Shown in pieces: positions 5,630-12,138 of a stretch of 12,138 nucleotides of DNA (the first letter of the stretch is position 1; every line of letters begins with the position of its first letter). Source of the stretch: a bacterium (GTDB taxonomy: Bacteria > Desulfobacterota > Binatia > UBA12015); assembly GCA_029976905.1 (NCBI GenBank), contig JAPOLW010000063.1:1-12138 (forward strand). Direction: 5' to 3'. The position numbers and the translations under genes are program-made. Below the pieces are notes generated by a model. That model was given only the letters and a program-made list of their open reading frames with translations, had not been told where the DNA came from and searched no databases.

Positions 5630-7222
5630 ATGTTTCGTTCCGGCGCGATCCTGGGCCTTTTGCTGCTGCTCTCGTCGGAGACGTTCGCAGCAGTGCCTCC
5701 CGATCTCGCGCGGTGTGGTTCGGCGAAACTCGAGGCGATCGCACAGGCGTGTAGCGATCTGCTCGGAATCGAAGCTCGCTTTCGCAATCGAGGCAACGAG
5801 GGCGAACGGGAGCGTCGTCGGGAGGGGGTCCGGCGCCGGGTCGTGGCGGCCTGGGCCGAGGCCGAATCGTTCGCTGGTGATGCGACGTGCGCGGAGCGGA
5901 CGGCACGGGGTCCCGATGCCGTCGATGCTCTCGCCGCCCTGGCTGAGGAGGTGCTTGCCGAGGTCACGCCGCCCCGATGTGCCGCTCGCCTTGGTCGTCT
6001 CGCACGCCGGCACTGCCGTCGGTTGGTGAACGTCGAGGCCCTGGCGCTCGTCTCTGCGCAGAAAGCCGACGAGGCCCGCACGCGCGTCGTCGCGCAGGCG
6101 CGGCGTCGACTCTCGCTTCGTTGGCCCGGGCAGGGTTGTTCCCCGGGGGCCGAACCCGACGACGCGTTGCGCCGCGTCCTCACCCTCGCCGGTGGGGCGG
6201 CGGCCCAGGCCAGTCCTCGTGGCCTGCGCGAGCTGGGCGATGCGGTCGGAGTCCCCGTGGGTGTCTCCATCGAGCCCTTCGAGGTCGCGGCCGATCCCGA
6301 CTATCTGCCGACGCTGCGGAGAGAGACCGGCTCGCTCACCGCAGAGAACGCGATGAAATGGGCTCCGATCCATCCCGCACCTGGGCAGTGGAATTTTGGA
6401 CCGGCGGACGCGGTGATGGACCTCGCGGAAGAAGAAGGGATGCGGGTGCGCGGCCATGCTCTCGTCTGGGGTGCCTTGTCGGTACCAGCCTATGTCGAGG
6501 CGGCATCCGGCCCGGAGCAGCTACGGGCGTATCTCGCCGAACACATCACCGGCGTCGTCGATCGCTACGCGGGCCGGATCGCGCAGTGGGATGTGGTCAA
6601 CGAACCTCTTTCGGCCATCCTCGATCCCCCCACGTCCGACGGCCTCGACGACAACGTCTTCCAGCGCCTGCTCGGGACGGCGTACATCGCCGAAGCCTTT
6701 CACCTCGCCCGGGCCGCCGACCCGACGGTACGTCTCTTCCTCAATGAGAACGGTATTGCGGCGCCGGGGCCCCGGCAGGACCTCTTCTACGACCTGGTCG
6801 TGGATCTGCTCGTGCAGGGCGTCCCGATCGACGGCATCGGCTTTCAGGGACATGTCGGCCTGACGCCCCTGGCCGTGTACCCCGACCGGGCGACCTGGGA
6901 GGCTTCTCTGCGCCGGTTTGCGGATCTCGGCCTCGACGTGGAGATCACCGAACTCGACGTTTCGGTTCTCTTTCGGTTCGGATCGTCGAGGCCGCCGCTC
7001 CGGGCGCAGGCGGACGACTACCGCGCGGCCTTCGGCGCATGTCTCCGGGTGCCGCGTTGCCGTGGGGTGACGACGTGGGGGATCAGCGATCGCTACACCT
7101 GGGTCCGGTCGTTCCTCGGTCTCCCGGACGACCCGCTTCCCTTCGATGACGGCTGGATTCCCAAACCGGCCTACTTCGCCATGCGTGGCTCGTTGTACGA
7201 ACGGCTCTACACCGGCCCCTGA
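5630..7222 (+). CDS. Secreted GH10 glycoside hydrolase (endo-1,4-beta-xylanase family) with duplicated N-terminal three-Cys module
   Basis: 530 residues. Residues 1-21 are a signal peptide (hydrophobic LGLLLLL core, AxxA-type end). Residues about 28-195 contain two related helical units, each with C-x11-C (C29/C41 and C117/C129) and a third Cys (C87, C170). This resembles the Cys/Lys-rich repeats I associate with uncultured deltaproteobacterial secreted proteins. The GH10 (beta/alpha)8 barrel covers about 200-525: ENAMKW (239-244), GHALVW (275-280), the acid/base Glu325 in WDVVNEPL, the nucleophile Glu441 in EITELDV, and the closing TTWGISDRYTWV. Both catalytic residues are present, so activity on xylan or a related beta-1,4-glycan is expected; the exact substrate is inferred. 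ATG 5630 is used; the TTG directly before it is a less likely start. No transporter, regulator or other glycosidase is adjacent, so this is not a typical utilisation locus. Confidence 0.92.
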   Translation: MFRSGAILGLLLLLSSETFAAVPPDLARCGSAKLEAIAQACSDLLGIEARFRNRGNEGERERRREGVRRRVVAAWAEAESFAGDATCAERTARGPDAVDALAALAEEVLAEVTPPRCAARLGRLARRHCRRLVNVEALALVSAQKADEARTRVVAQARRRLSLRWPGQGCSPGAEPDDALRRVLTLAGGAAAQASPRGLRELGDAVGVPVGVSIEPFEVAADPDYLPTLRRETGSLTAENAMKWAPIHPAPGQWNFGPADAVMDLAEEEGMRVRGHALVWGALSVPAYVEAASGPEQLRAYLAEHITGVVDRYAGRIAQWDVVNEPLSAILDPPTSDGLDDNVFQRLLGTAYIAEAFHLARAADPTVRLFLNENGIAAPGPRQDLFYDLVVDLLVQGVPIDGIGFQGHVGLTPLAVYPDRATWEASLRRFADLGLDVEITELDVSVLFRFGSSRPPLRAQADDYRAAFGACLRVPRCRGVTTWGISDRYTWVRSFLGLPDDPLPFDDGWIPKPAYFAMRGSLYERLYTGP

Positions 7223-7257
7223 AACCGCAAGGGAAGGTCGAGGCGGTCCGCACACGT

Positions 7258-7274
7258 TCCGCCCCATCGGCGGA
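7258..7274. terminator. Small hairpin between convergent genes, weak terminator candidate
   Basis: tccgcc (7258-7263) and ggcgga (7269-7274) form a 6-bp stem with a 5-base loop, in the 69-bp gap between the GH10 gene (+) and the methyltransferase gene (-). There is no T-tract, so the call rests on position and pairing only. Confidence 0.35.
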
Positions 7275-7291
7275 GGGGGTGGGCGTCGGGC

Positions 7292-8191
7292 TCAGGCCCG
7301 CTCGGCGACGACTGTGATGAAGTGGCCGGTGAAGTAGCGGCTGGGCAATTTCTCGAGTCCCTCGAAGGCCCGCATCGCACGCAGGAACGCTTCGCGCTGC
7401 CAGTCGGGCCGACCGCCGTCGAGCCAGGCCGCGACGGGTACCGCGGCCACCCGTGGACAGTGCACCAGCGAGCCCACGTCGCGTGGTTCGAGTCCAGCGA
7501 TGCGCAGGAGCCGGGTCAGTTTGCGCGGGCTACAATTCGCCCCGACCGGGTAGGGAACCAGTTGGAGCTGGCGCAGCCAACGTTCGGGGAGAGCGTTGCG
7601 CAAGGCAATGATCGGGTTCTGACGATTGTCGAGCGTGAGCAGGAGTCGCCCACCGGGTCGAAGGACGCGCCGCAATTCTACGAGTGCGGCGCCGATTTCC
7701 AGGATAGATTCGAAATGGTCCAGCGTGGAATTGGAGAAGATCAGATCGAAGGAGGAATCGGCTAGCGGAAGGTGGCGCACGTCGGAGGTGATCCAGCGTG
7801 CCCGGTTCGCCGAAGATCGGTGTCGATGCGCCGCGGAGCGCACCATGCGGTGCGAGACGTCCATGACGACCAATTCGCGCGCGATCTGCTGGAGGCGCGC
7901 CGCGAGGCCGACTTCGCTGACGGCTTCGTCGAAGGAATCGGTCTTGAGGGCGCGTTCGATGGGCTGCGTGGGCAGATGACGCTCCAGAAAGCCCAGGTTG
8001 AGCTCGTCCGAGTACTCCCGCCAGGTCTGATCACGGCCGCCCTCCCATTCCTTCGCGGTCTGGTCCCAGGCCGAAGTCGTCTCCTGCGGCGGCGTGAGAG
8101 CGCCGCGGGGGATTGGTTGCGGTTCGAAGATCGACGTCATGCGGTCGACCCCAGGGAGGTCCCGATCCGCGCGGCTGCGGGGGTTGCTCAT
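7292..8191 (-). CDS. Class I SAM-dependent methyltransferase with non-canonical motif I
   Basis: 299 residues from ATG 8191, whose ATGA overlaps the stop of the upstream decarboxylase; an internal ATG at 8140 (282 residues) is an alternative, and neither has a strong Shine-Dalgarno. The Methyltransf_11-like core is visible. The acidic residue ending strand 2 is D111 (VVMDVS). Motif II/III is DVRHLPLADSSFDLIFSNSTLDHF (137-160) and the post-motif is LRRVLRPGGRLLLTLDN (173-189). Where motif I should read like VLEVGCGTG, the sequence is RALKTDSFDEAV (80-91), without the glycine-rich loop. I recall related enzymes with ALKTDLFDEA at this site, so this looks like a subfamily trait rather than decay. 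The C-terminal third (200-299) is probably substrate-specific. The substrate is unknown; coupling to an S1P-lyase-like enzyme hints at a small amine or lipid product. Confidence 0.85.
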   Translation of the reverse strand: MSNPRSRADRDLPGVDRMTSIFEPQPIPRGALTPPQETTSAWDQTAKEWEGGRDQTWREYSDELNLGFLERHLPTQPIERALKTDSFDEAVSEVGLAARLQQIARELVVMDVSHRMVRSAAHRHRSSANRARWITSDVRHLPLADSSFDLIFSNSTLDHFESILEIGAALVELRRVLRPGGRLLLTLDNRQNPIIALRNALPERWLRQLQLVPYPVGANCSPRKLTRLLRIAGLEPRDVGSLVHCPRVAAVPVAAWLDGGRPDWQREAFLRAMRAFEGLEKLPSRYFTGHFITVVAERA

Positions 8192-9579
8192 TCGACCGGT
8201 ACGTCCTGCTGCGCGTCGAGCATGTTCATCATGATGCCGGCGACCATCTCGCGGATGGCCGTGTCTCCACGGGGCAGTCCGCCATAGACGGCGCCGCTGG
8301 CGGGCTTCTCCCGCGTCGGATTCCGGGCATAGTCCACCCCGGCCGAGAGATCGGCACCGAAGGCGTCGACGATGCCTGGCTGGGTCTGTGGTCGGGTGAC
8401 GCACATGTGGAGCGCATTGGGATGTTGTTGGCCGTTGAAGCGCCAACCCCGATCCCGCATGAAATCGTTGAGGTGGTAGATGTCGAAGTCGTCCGAGCGG
8501 AAGGAGAAGCAGAAGCTGGGCTTGCCCATCATCAGCAGCTCGGGGTGGCTTCGAACCACGTCCTGCATCGCGAAGGCCGTCTCGAAGATTTTCCGGGCGT
8601 AGCGCAGATACCCTTCACGTCCGAGACTGACCAGCGACGCCCACGTCGCAGCGAGGAGGCCTCCCGAGCGGCTGCCCGCAATGCCCGGGGAGAGATATTT
8701 TCCGCCCGACCACTCTTGTTGCATGAAGTACAGACAGCGGCGCAGCTCCTTGTCGCGGAAGAGGAGCACGGAACTGCCCTTGGGGCCGTATCCATATTTG
8801 TGCGTGTCGGCGGAGATCGAGGAAACGCCGGGGAGGCGGAAATCGAAGACCGGGATGTCGAAGCCCAGTTCTTCCCCCCACGGAAGAATCCAGCCGCCGA
8901 GGCAGCCATCGACGTGCAGACCAATGTCGTGTTCGACGGCCAGAGCCGACATCTCGTCGATCGGGTCGATGGTCCCGTAGCCGTAGTTGCAGGCCGAGCC
9001 GACCAAAAGCACCGTGCGGTCGCCGATATGGCTGCGCACGAAGTCCATGTCCGCCTGCGTGGTGCCCGGGTCGATCGGAGCCTTCACCACCTCGAGGCCG
9101 AAGAGATGGGCTCCCTTCTCGAAAGCGACGTGTGCCGTCTCCGGGAGGATCACCTGGGGTCGGTCGATGCCGCGATGCTCGCGCGCGTGCTCCCGGTAGG
9201 CGAGCAGCGCCGACAGAATGCTCTCGGTGCCCCCGGACGTGACGCTTCCGCAGGGCGTGGCTCCCTCGCGTGCCTGATCGCCGTGGAGCATGTCGAGAGT
9301 CATCGAGATGATCTCGCCCTCGAAGCGGGTCGCGCTGGGACACATGTCTCGCTGCAGGACGTTCACGTGCGAGAATCGTGCGAATGCCTCGGCCATGAAG
9401 CCGTAGTGTTCCAGGTCGCCGCAATACATCGTTCCCGAACAGCGTCCGGTTTGCCAGAAGCGGTCCTCCTCCGTTGCGATTTCGCGGAGTTCGGCGAGAA
9501 TCTCGTCGCGGGGACGTCCGTGCTCGGGCATGCCGCGCTGCACCGGGTAGCGCTTTGCGTAGGGGTAGTAGTCCGCCAT
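8188..9579 (-). CDS. PLP-dependent group II decarboxylase, sphingosine-1-phosphate-lyase-like
   Basis: 463 residues. The fold-type I PLP enzyme motifs are complete. The phosphate-binding loop is SVTSGGTES (112-120), with ETAHVAFEKGA at 147-157. HVDGCLGG (222-229) has Asp224 for the pyridine nitrogen. The Schiff-base lysine is K261 in SADTHKYGYGPKGSSV (256-271), followed by GGKYLSPGIAGSRSGG. These match sphingosine-1-phosphate lyase (DPL1/SGPL1, and bacterial versions) more closely than glutamate or tyrosine decarboxylases. The expected reaction is cleavage of a phosphorylated sphingoid base to a long-chain aldehyde and phosphoethanolamine; a different amine substrate remains possible. There is no N-terminal membrane helix, as in other soluble bacterial members. 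ATG 9579 lacks a clear Shine-Dalgarno, but extension upstream gives Pro-rich, non-homologous sequence. It is first in a two-gene operon with the methyltransferase and divergent from the deacylase. Confidence 0.88.
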   Translation of the reverse strand: MADYYPYAKRYPVQRGMPEHGRPRDEILAELREIATEEDRFWQTGRCSGTMYCGDLEHYGFMAEAFARFSHVNVLQRDMCPSATRFEGEIISMTLDMLHGDQAREGATPCGSVTSGGTESILSALLAYREHAREHRGIDRPQVILPETAHVAFEKGAHLFGLEVVKAPIDPGTTQADMDFVRSHIGDRTVLLVGSACNYGYGTIDPIDEMSALAVEHDIGLHVDGCLGGWILPWGEELGFDIPVFDFRLPGVSSISADTHKYGYGPKGSSVLLFRDKELRRCLYFMQQEWSGGKYLSPGIAGSRSGGLLAATWASLVSLGREGYLRYARKIFETAFAMQDVVRSHPELLMMGKPSFCFSFRSDDFDIYHLNDFMRDRGWRFNGQQHPNALHMCVTRPQTQPGIVDAFGADLSAGVDYARNPTREKPASGAVYGGLPRGDTAIREMVAGIMMNMLDAQQDVPVE

Positions 9580-9666
9580 ACAAAAAGGCGTAGCACGGAT
9601 GTCCGCAGGGATCGCGCCCGGGGCCTTCGCACCCCCGGGGCCATCGTTGGTAGGCTGAGGAGGCCG

Positions 9667-9680
9667 CGAGGGCGCCCTCG
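9667..9680. promoter_or_regulatory. Perfect 14-bp palindrome in a divergent promoter region, operator candidate
   Basis: cgagggcgccctcg is a perfect inverted repeat near the middle of the 176-bp gap between the decarboxylase start (9579, minus) and the deacylase start (9756, plus). gccgcg (9663-9668) and cgcggc (9688-9693) form a second, wider overlapping inverted repeat. The position suits a dimeric regulator acting on both promoters, but no -10/-35 boxes are convincing and no regulator gene is adjacent. Confidence 0.35.
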
Positions 9681-9742
9681 GTTTCTCCGCGGCTGCCGGG
9701 AGGGGGCACACGGGACCGCGGTTCGGTGCGAGAGCCGAAGAC

Positions 9743-9750
9743 GGGGAGGT
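9743..9750 (+). promoter_or_regulatory. Strong Shine-Dalgarno that fixes a TTG start for the deacylase
   Basis: ggggaggt is close to the ideal anti-16S complement and ends five bases before the TTG at 9756. The upstream in-frame GTG (9726) has no comparable site, so TTG 9756 is the better start. Confidence 0.75.
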
Positions 9751-9755
9751 CGAAT

Positions 9756-11384
9756 TTGGATTGCGATCTGAAATTACAGGGGGGGCGCGTGATCGACGGC
9801 ACTGGAGCGCCCGCCTTCTCCGCCGATGTCGCGGTCGACCGGGGTGCGATCCGGGCGGTCGGCGATCTCCGGGACGTGTCGGCGGCGCACACCATCGACT
9901 GTCGCGGCTCGATCATCGCGCCGGGTTTCATCGACATCCACTCGCATTCGGATTGGCTGGTGCCCGGCCGGGACTGCGCGGCGTTGGTGGAGCCGTTCCT
10001 TCGCCAGGGGATGACGACGCTGGTCGGCGGGAACTGCGGATTCAGTCCTGCGCCGGTGAGCGCGCGCAGTCGCGACGCGGCGCGCGCGAGCAGCCTCCTG
10101 ATCGTCGACGAGCCGGTCGAGCCGGTCTGGGAGACCATGTCCGATTTTCTCGACGGCCTCGAAGAGACCGGTGTGCCGTTGAACGTGGCCGAGCTCGTCG
10201 GTCACGGTGCCGTGCGCGCGGCCGTGACCGGACCTCTCGAGCCCGCGGCACCTTCCGATGACGAATTGGCGGAGATGGAGCGGCTCACCCGGGCGGCCCT
10301 CGATGCCGGTTGTGTGGGCGTGAGCACCGGTCTGGGCTACCCACCCGGGATCTTTGCCGAGCTACGGGAGTTGGCTGCGTTCGCGCGTTTTGCGGCCGAC
10401 GGCGGGGGGCTCTTCACCTCGCACGTCAAGGCGTACAGCTGCGTGAGCCCGATCTATCAGAGCGACCCGGCCGAGATGCCGCACAACATCGCCGCACTCC
10501 GGGAGGTCATGCGGGCGGCCCGGGAAGGGGGAGCGCGACTACAACTCTCGCACCTCATCTTCGTCGGTCGGCGGACGTGGGCGACGTGCGCCGATGCGAT
10601 TGCCGCCATCGAGTCCGAACGCGACGCGGGCCTCGACGTGGCCTTCGATGCCTTCCCCTATACGGCGGGCAATACGACGGCGAGTGTCCTCTTTCCCCCG
10701 GAAATGTTGCCGCACCTCGAGACGATCCTACAGGACCCGGAGGCGATGGAGGGCGTCAAGGCGCTCGGGCGCGCCGTCTTCGACCAGATCGGCTTCTTTC
10801 TCGAGGACATCCAGATCATGAATGCGAACGCCGCGCGGTTCGACGCATACAACGGGCTCTTCGTCGGAGATGCGGCGGCACGCGCAGGGATGGATGTCTG
10901 GGAATTCTACGCCCGGATGGTGGTGGAGAGCGGACGGAATGCCCGGGTCCTGAATCACACCTACAGCGGTCACGAAGGAGACGAGGATGCTCTGCGGGCC
11001 GTGCTCGCCCATCCCCTATGCAGCATCGAGACCGATACCTTCGTCACCGCCAGGGGCCACCAGAACCCGGCGAGCTACGGCACCTTTCCCCGCGTCCTGC
11101 ACACCTACGTGCGCGAGGGGCTCTTCGATCTGGAGGAAGCGGTGCGCAAGATGACCGGTGCGCCCGCCGAACGACTCGGCTGGCGCGACCGCGGCGTGGT
11201 GCGAGCCGGGGCTGCGGCGGACCTGGTGGTCTTCGATCCCGGGCGCCTGCGCGATACGGCGACGTTCGCGGCACCGGACCAATTTCCGACCGGCATCGAA
11301 CACGTCTTCGTCGGCGGGGTCCACGTCGTCGACGGGGACGTCTATCACGCCGACGCCCGCGCCGGACGCGTTCTGCGCGGCTGA
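9756..11384 (+). CDS. N-acyl-D-amino-acid deacylase (D-aminoacylase family amidohydrolase)
   Basis: 542 residues from TTG 9756, giving the family-typical opening MDCDLKLQGGRVIDGTGAP; a GTG at 9726 would add 10 unrelated residues. The amidohydrolase metal site is complete: HSH (H62, H64) in APGFIDIHSHSD, Cys94 in GGNCGFSPAP (the bridging Cys of D-aminoacylases), His223 in SHVKAY, His266 in QLSHL, and Asp427 in SIETD. GTFPRVLHTYVRE and the composite beta-domain ending VVFDPGRL...HVFVGG are also typical. The family hydrolyses N-acyl-D-amino acids to D-amino acid plus carboxylate, but many uncultured-lineage members are uncharacterised and may act on other N-acyl amides. The spacing between the two last His (43 residues) is longer than the 30 I recall for the Alcaligenes enzyme, so the substrate pocket may differ. 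The product is cytoplasmic, as no signal peptide is seen. The gene is divergent from the decarboxylase operon. Confidence 0.88.
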   Translation: MDCDLKLQGGRVIDGTGAPAFSADVAVDRGAIRAVGDLRDVSAAHTIDCRGSIIAPGFIDIHSHSDWLVPGRDCAALVEPFLRQGMTTLVGGNCGFSPAPVSARSRDAARASSLLIVDEPVEPVWETMSDFLDGLEETGVPLNVAELVGHGAVRAAVTGPLEPAAPSDDELAEMERLTRAALDAGCVGVSTGLGYPPGIFAELRELAAFARFAADGGGLFTSHVKAYSCVSPIYQSDPAEMPHNIAALREVMRAAREGGARLQLSHLIFVGRRTWATCADAIAAIESERDAGLDVAFDAFPYTAGNTTASVLFPPEMLPHLETILQDPEAMEGVKALGRAVFDQIGFFLEDIQIMNANAARFDAYNGLFVGDAAARAGMDVWEFYARMVVESGRNARVLNHTYSGHEGDEDALRAVLAHPLCSIETDTFVTARGHQNPASYGTFPRVLHTYVREGLFDLEEAVRKMTGAPAERLGWRDRGVVRAGAAADLVVFDPGRLRDTATFAAPDQFPTGIEHVFVGGVHVVDGDVYHADARAGRVLRG

Positions 11385-11420
11385 GCGGTCGTGCGCGCGG
11401 CGTCCCGGCGCGGCGTTGCG

Positions 11421-11488
11421 AGGCCGGTTCATGCGTGCGAGGCGACGGGTCGGGAGGCCGGTTCATGCGTGCGAGGCGACGGGTCGGG
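11421..11488. repeat. Perfect 34-bp tandem repeat, two copies
   Basis: Copy 1 is 11421-11454 and copy 2 is 11455-11488, identical at all 34 positions and directly adjacent. Each starts aggccggttcatgcg and ends gacgggtcggg. The unit is not a multiple of three, so it is not a coding repeat. It lies in the 237-bp gap (11385-11621) between the deacylase stop and the papain-like gene. The remainder of that gap shows no gene, and I cannot assign a promoter or terminator in it. Confidence 0.9.
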
Positions 11489-11621
11489 CCCCTTTTCGGG
11501 CGAGGGCATCGCAGAGGCGATACGCTTCGCGCTGCGAGCGCTGCGTCAAAGCGCCCCTTTCCCGCGTTCGCGTCGATTTTCTGCTCGATGTAGATCGGCT
11601 GCTCGCGGACAATGACAGGGC

Positions 11622-12138
11622 ATGCCGTCTGGCCTCCGCCGCTCCCTGTACCGCCACGCCGCGCGTGTTCTGACGACGCCGCTGGGCAACTTTCCGCGCT
11701 CCGAAGGGCAGGACTTCGGCGCGCTACGCGGCACGGTCCGCAAGGGCGACGTGCTCCTGGTGGCCGGCAACCAGCGCGTGAGTGAGGTGATTCGCTACCT
11801 CACGCAGAGTTCGTGGTCGCATGCCGCACTCTACGTCGGTGACGAACTTCTTCACCGCTCACCGGAAATGACCCGCGAACTCGAAGCCCGGTTCGGCGAG
11901 GATTCCCGTCACATGATGGTGGAGGCGCTTCTCGAATCGGGTGTGGTGGCATCGCCCCTCTCCAAGTACACGGGCTTCCGCGTGCGGCTGTGTCGCCCCT
12001 TCGATCTCTCCGGCGAGGACTGCGCCCGGGTTCTGGACTACACGATCGGGCATCTCGGTTTCCATTACGATATCGCCAATGTCTTCGATCTGGCGCGCTA
12101 CTTCCTGCCGGTCTCGATCGTTCCGGCGCGCTTTCGTC
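11622..12138 (+). CDS. Permuted papain-like hydrolase, YiiX/YaeF (C92)-type, N-terminal 172 residues (3' end outside window)
   Basis: The frame is open from ATG 11622, nine bases after an in-frame TGA (11613-11615), to the end of the window with no stop. After a basic N-terminus, residues 41-73 read KGDVLLVAGNQRVSEVIRYLTQSSWSHAALYVG. This contains the G-D-[IV]-L opening and the catalytic His (H67, in SSWSHAALYVG) of circularly permuted NlpC/P60-type enzymes. MMVEALLESGVVASPLSKY (98-116) is the second conserved block, with Glu101, followed by RVRLCRP. In this family the catalytic Cys comes last (a CSE/CAE-type motif), so it would fall beyond the window; activity cannot be judged here. Family members are thought to cut amide or lipid-amide bonds in the envelope. 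There is no clear signal peptide and the Shine-Dalgarno (caggg, very close to the ATG) is poor. Confidence 0.8.
   Translation, partial: MPSGLRRSLYRHAARVLTTPLGNFPRSEGQDFGALRGTVRKGDVLLVAGNQRVSEVIRYLTQSSWSHAALYVGDELLHRSPEMTRELEARFGEDSRHMMVEALLESGVVASPLSKYTGFRVRLCRPFDLSGEDCARVLDYTIGHLGFHYDIANVFDLARYFLPVSIVPARFR

Noticed and set aside
4506..5630. Plus-strand open frame (374 codons) across the dehydrogenase
   Set aside because: It mirrors the SDR gene, whose motifs and ribosome binding site on the minus strand are unambiguous.
5469..5906. N-terminal extension of the dehydrogenase by 146 codons
   Set aside because: It is Arg/Pro-rich and overlaps the GH10 signal-peptide region; ATG 5468 has a good AGGAG and gives the family-typical N-terminus just before the Rossmann motif.
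8192..8446. Further N-terminal extension of the methyltransferase into the decarboxylase gene
   Set aside because: The extra residues are Arg/His/Pro-rich and antithetical to the overlapping coding frame; the ATGA overlap at 8188-8191 is the better junction.
8113..9771. Long plus-strand open frame (552 codons) across the decarboxylase
   Set aside because: It is a complementary-strand artefact of the real PLP enzyme; low-complexity Arg/Ala/Val/Asp-rich sequence without motifs.
11421..11488. CRISPR array
   Set aside because: There are only two copies with no spacer between them and no cas genes in the window.
11391..11615. Small open frame through the 34-bp tandem repeat
   Set aside because: The repeat unit is not a multiple of three, so the two copies give unrelated peptides, and the composition is Arg/Ala/Ser noise; no ribosome binding site.

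Overview
The window is GC-rich, bacterial chromosomal DNA (about two thirds G+C by eye) with tight gene packing and strong G/C preference at third codon positions. I see no rRNA, tRNA, insertion sequence, CRISPR array or phage gene. The gene mix is a TMTC-like TPR glycosyltransferase end, a TonB_C-like protein, an MFE-2-type short-chain dehydrogenase, a sphingosine-phosphate-lyase-type decarboxylase and a D-aminoacylase. Together with a lysine/arginine-rich cysteine-spaced helical module, this suggests an uncultured 'deltaproteobacterial' lineage (Myxococcota, Desulfobacterota or Binatota type). That placement is inference from gene flavour, not from a marker gene.

Left part (1-4475): the C-terminal half of a membrane TPR protein runs in from the left edge. 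It is followed by a 65-codon hypothetical ORF that overlaps tail-to-tail with a small secreted EF-hand protein on the minus strand. A two-gene unit then runs rightward: a half-size protein resembling only the N-terminal Rossmann domain of GT4 glycosyltransferases, joined by an ATGA overlap to an EntS-like MFS exporter. A secreted or periplasmic TonB_C-like/TPR protein follows 28 bp later and probably shares the transcript. This block ends at a GC-rich hairpin (4533-4561) between convergent genes.

Middle part (4569-8191): a short-chain dehydrogenase on the minus strand is divergent from a secreted GH10 glycoside hydrolase (endo-xylanase family). The hydrolase carries an unusual N-terminal region made of two copies of a three-cysteine helical module. 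No other polysaccharide-utilisation genes surround it.

Right part (7292-12138): a minus-strand operon holds a sphingosine-1-phosphate-lyase-like PLP enzyme and a class I SAM methyltransferase with a non-canonical motif I, joined by a 4-bp ATGA overlap. It is divergent from an N-acyl-D-amino-acid deacylase that starts at TTG behind a strong Shine-Dalgarno. After a 237-bp non-coding stretch with a perfect 34-bp tandem repeat, the window ends inside a permuted-papain (YiiX/YaeF-type) hydrolase that lacks its 3' end here.

No intergenic gap exceeds 300 bp. I found no defence or mobile system. The best leads for something undescribed are the duplicated Cys module on the GH10 enzyme, the S1P-lyase-like/methyltransferase pair, and the half-glycosyltransferase coupled to an exporter.
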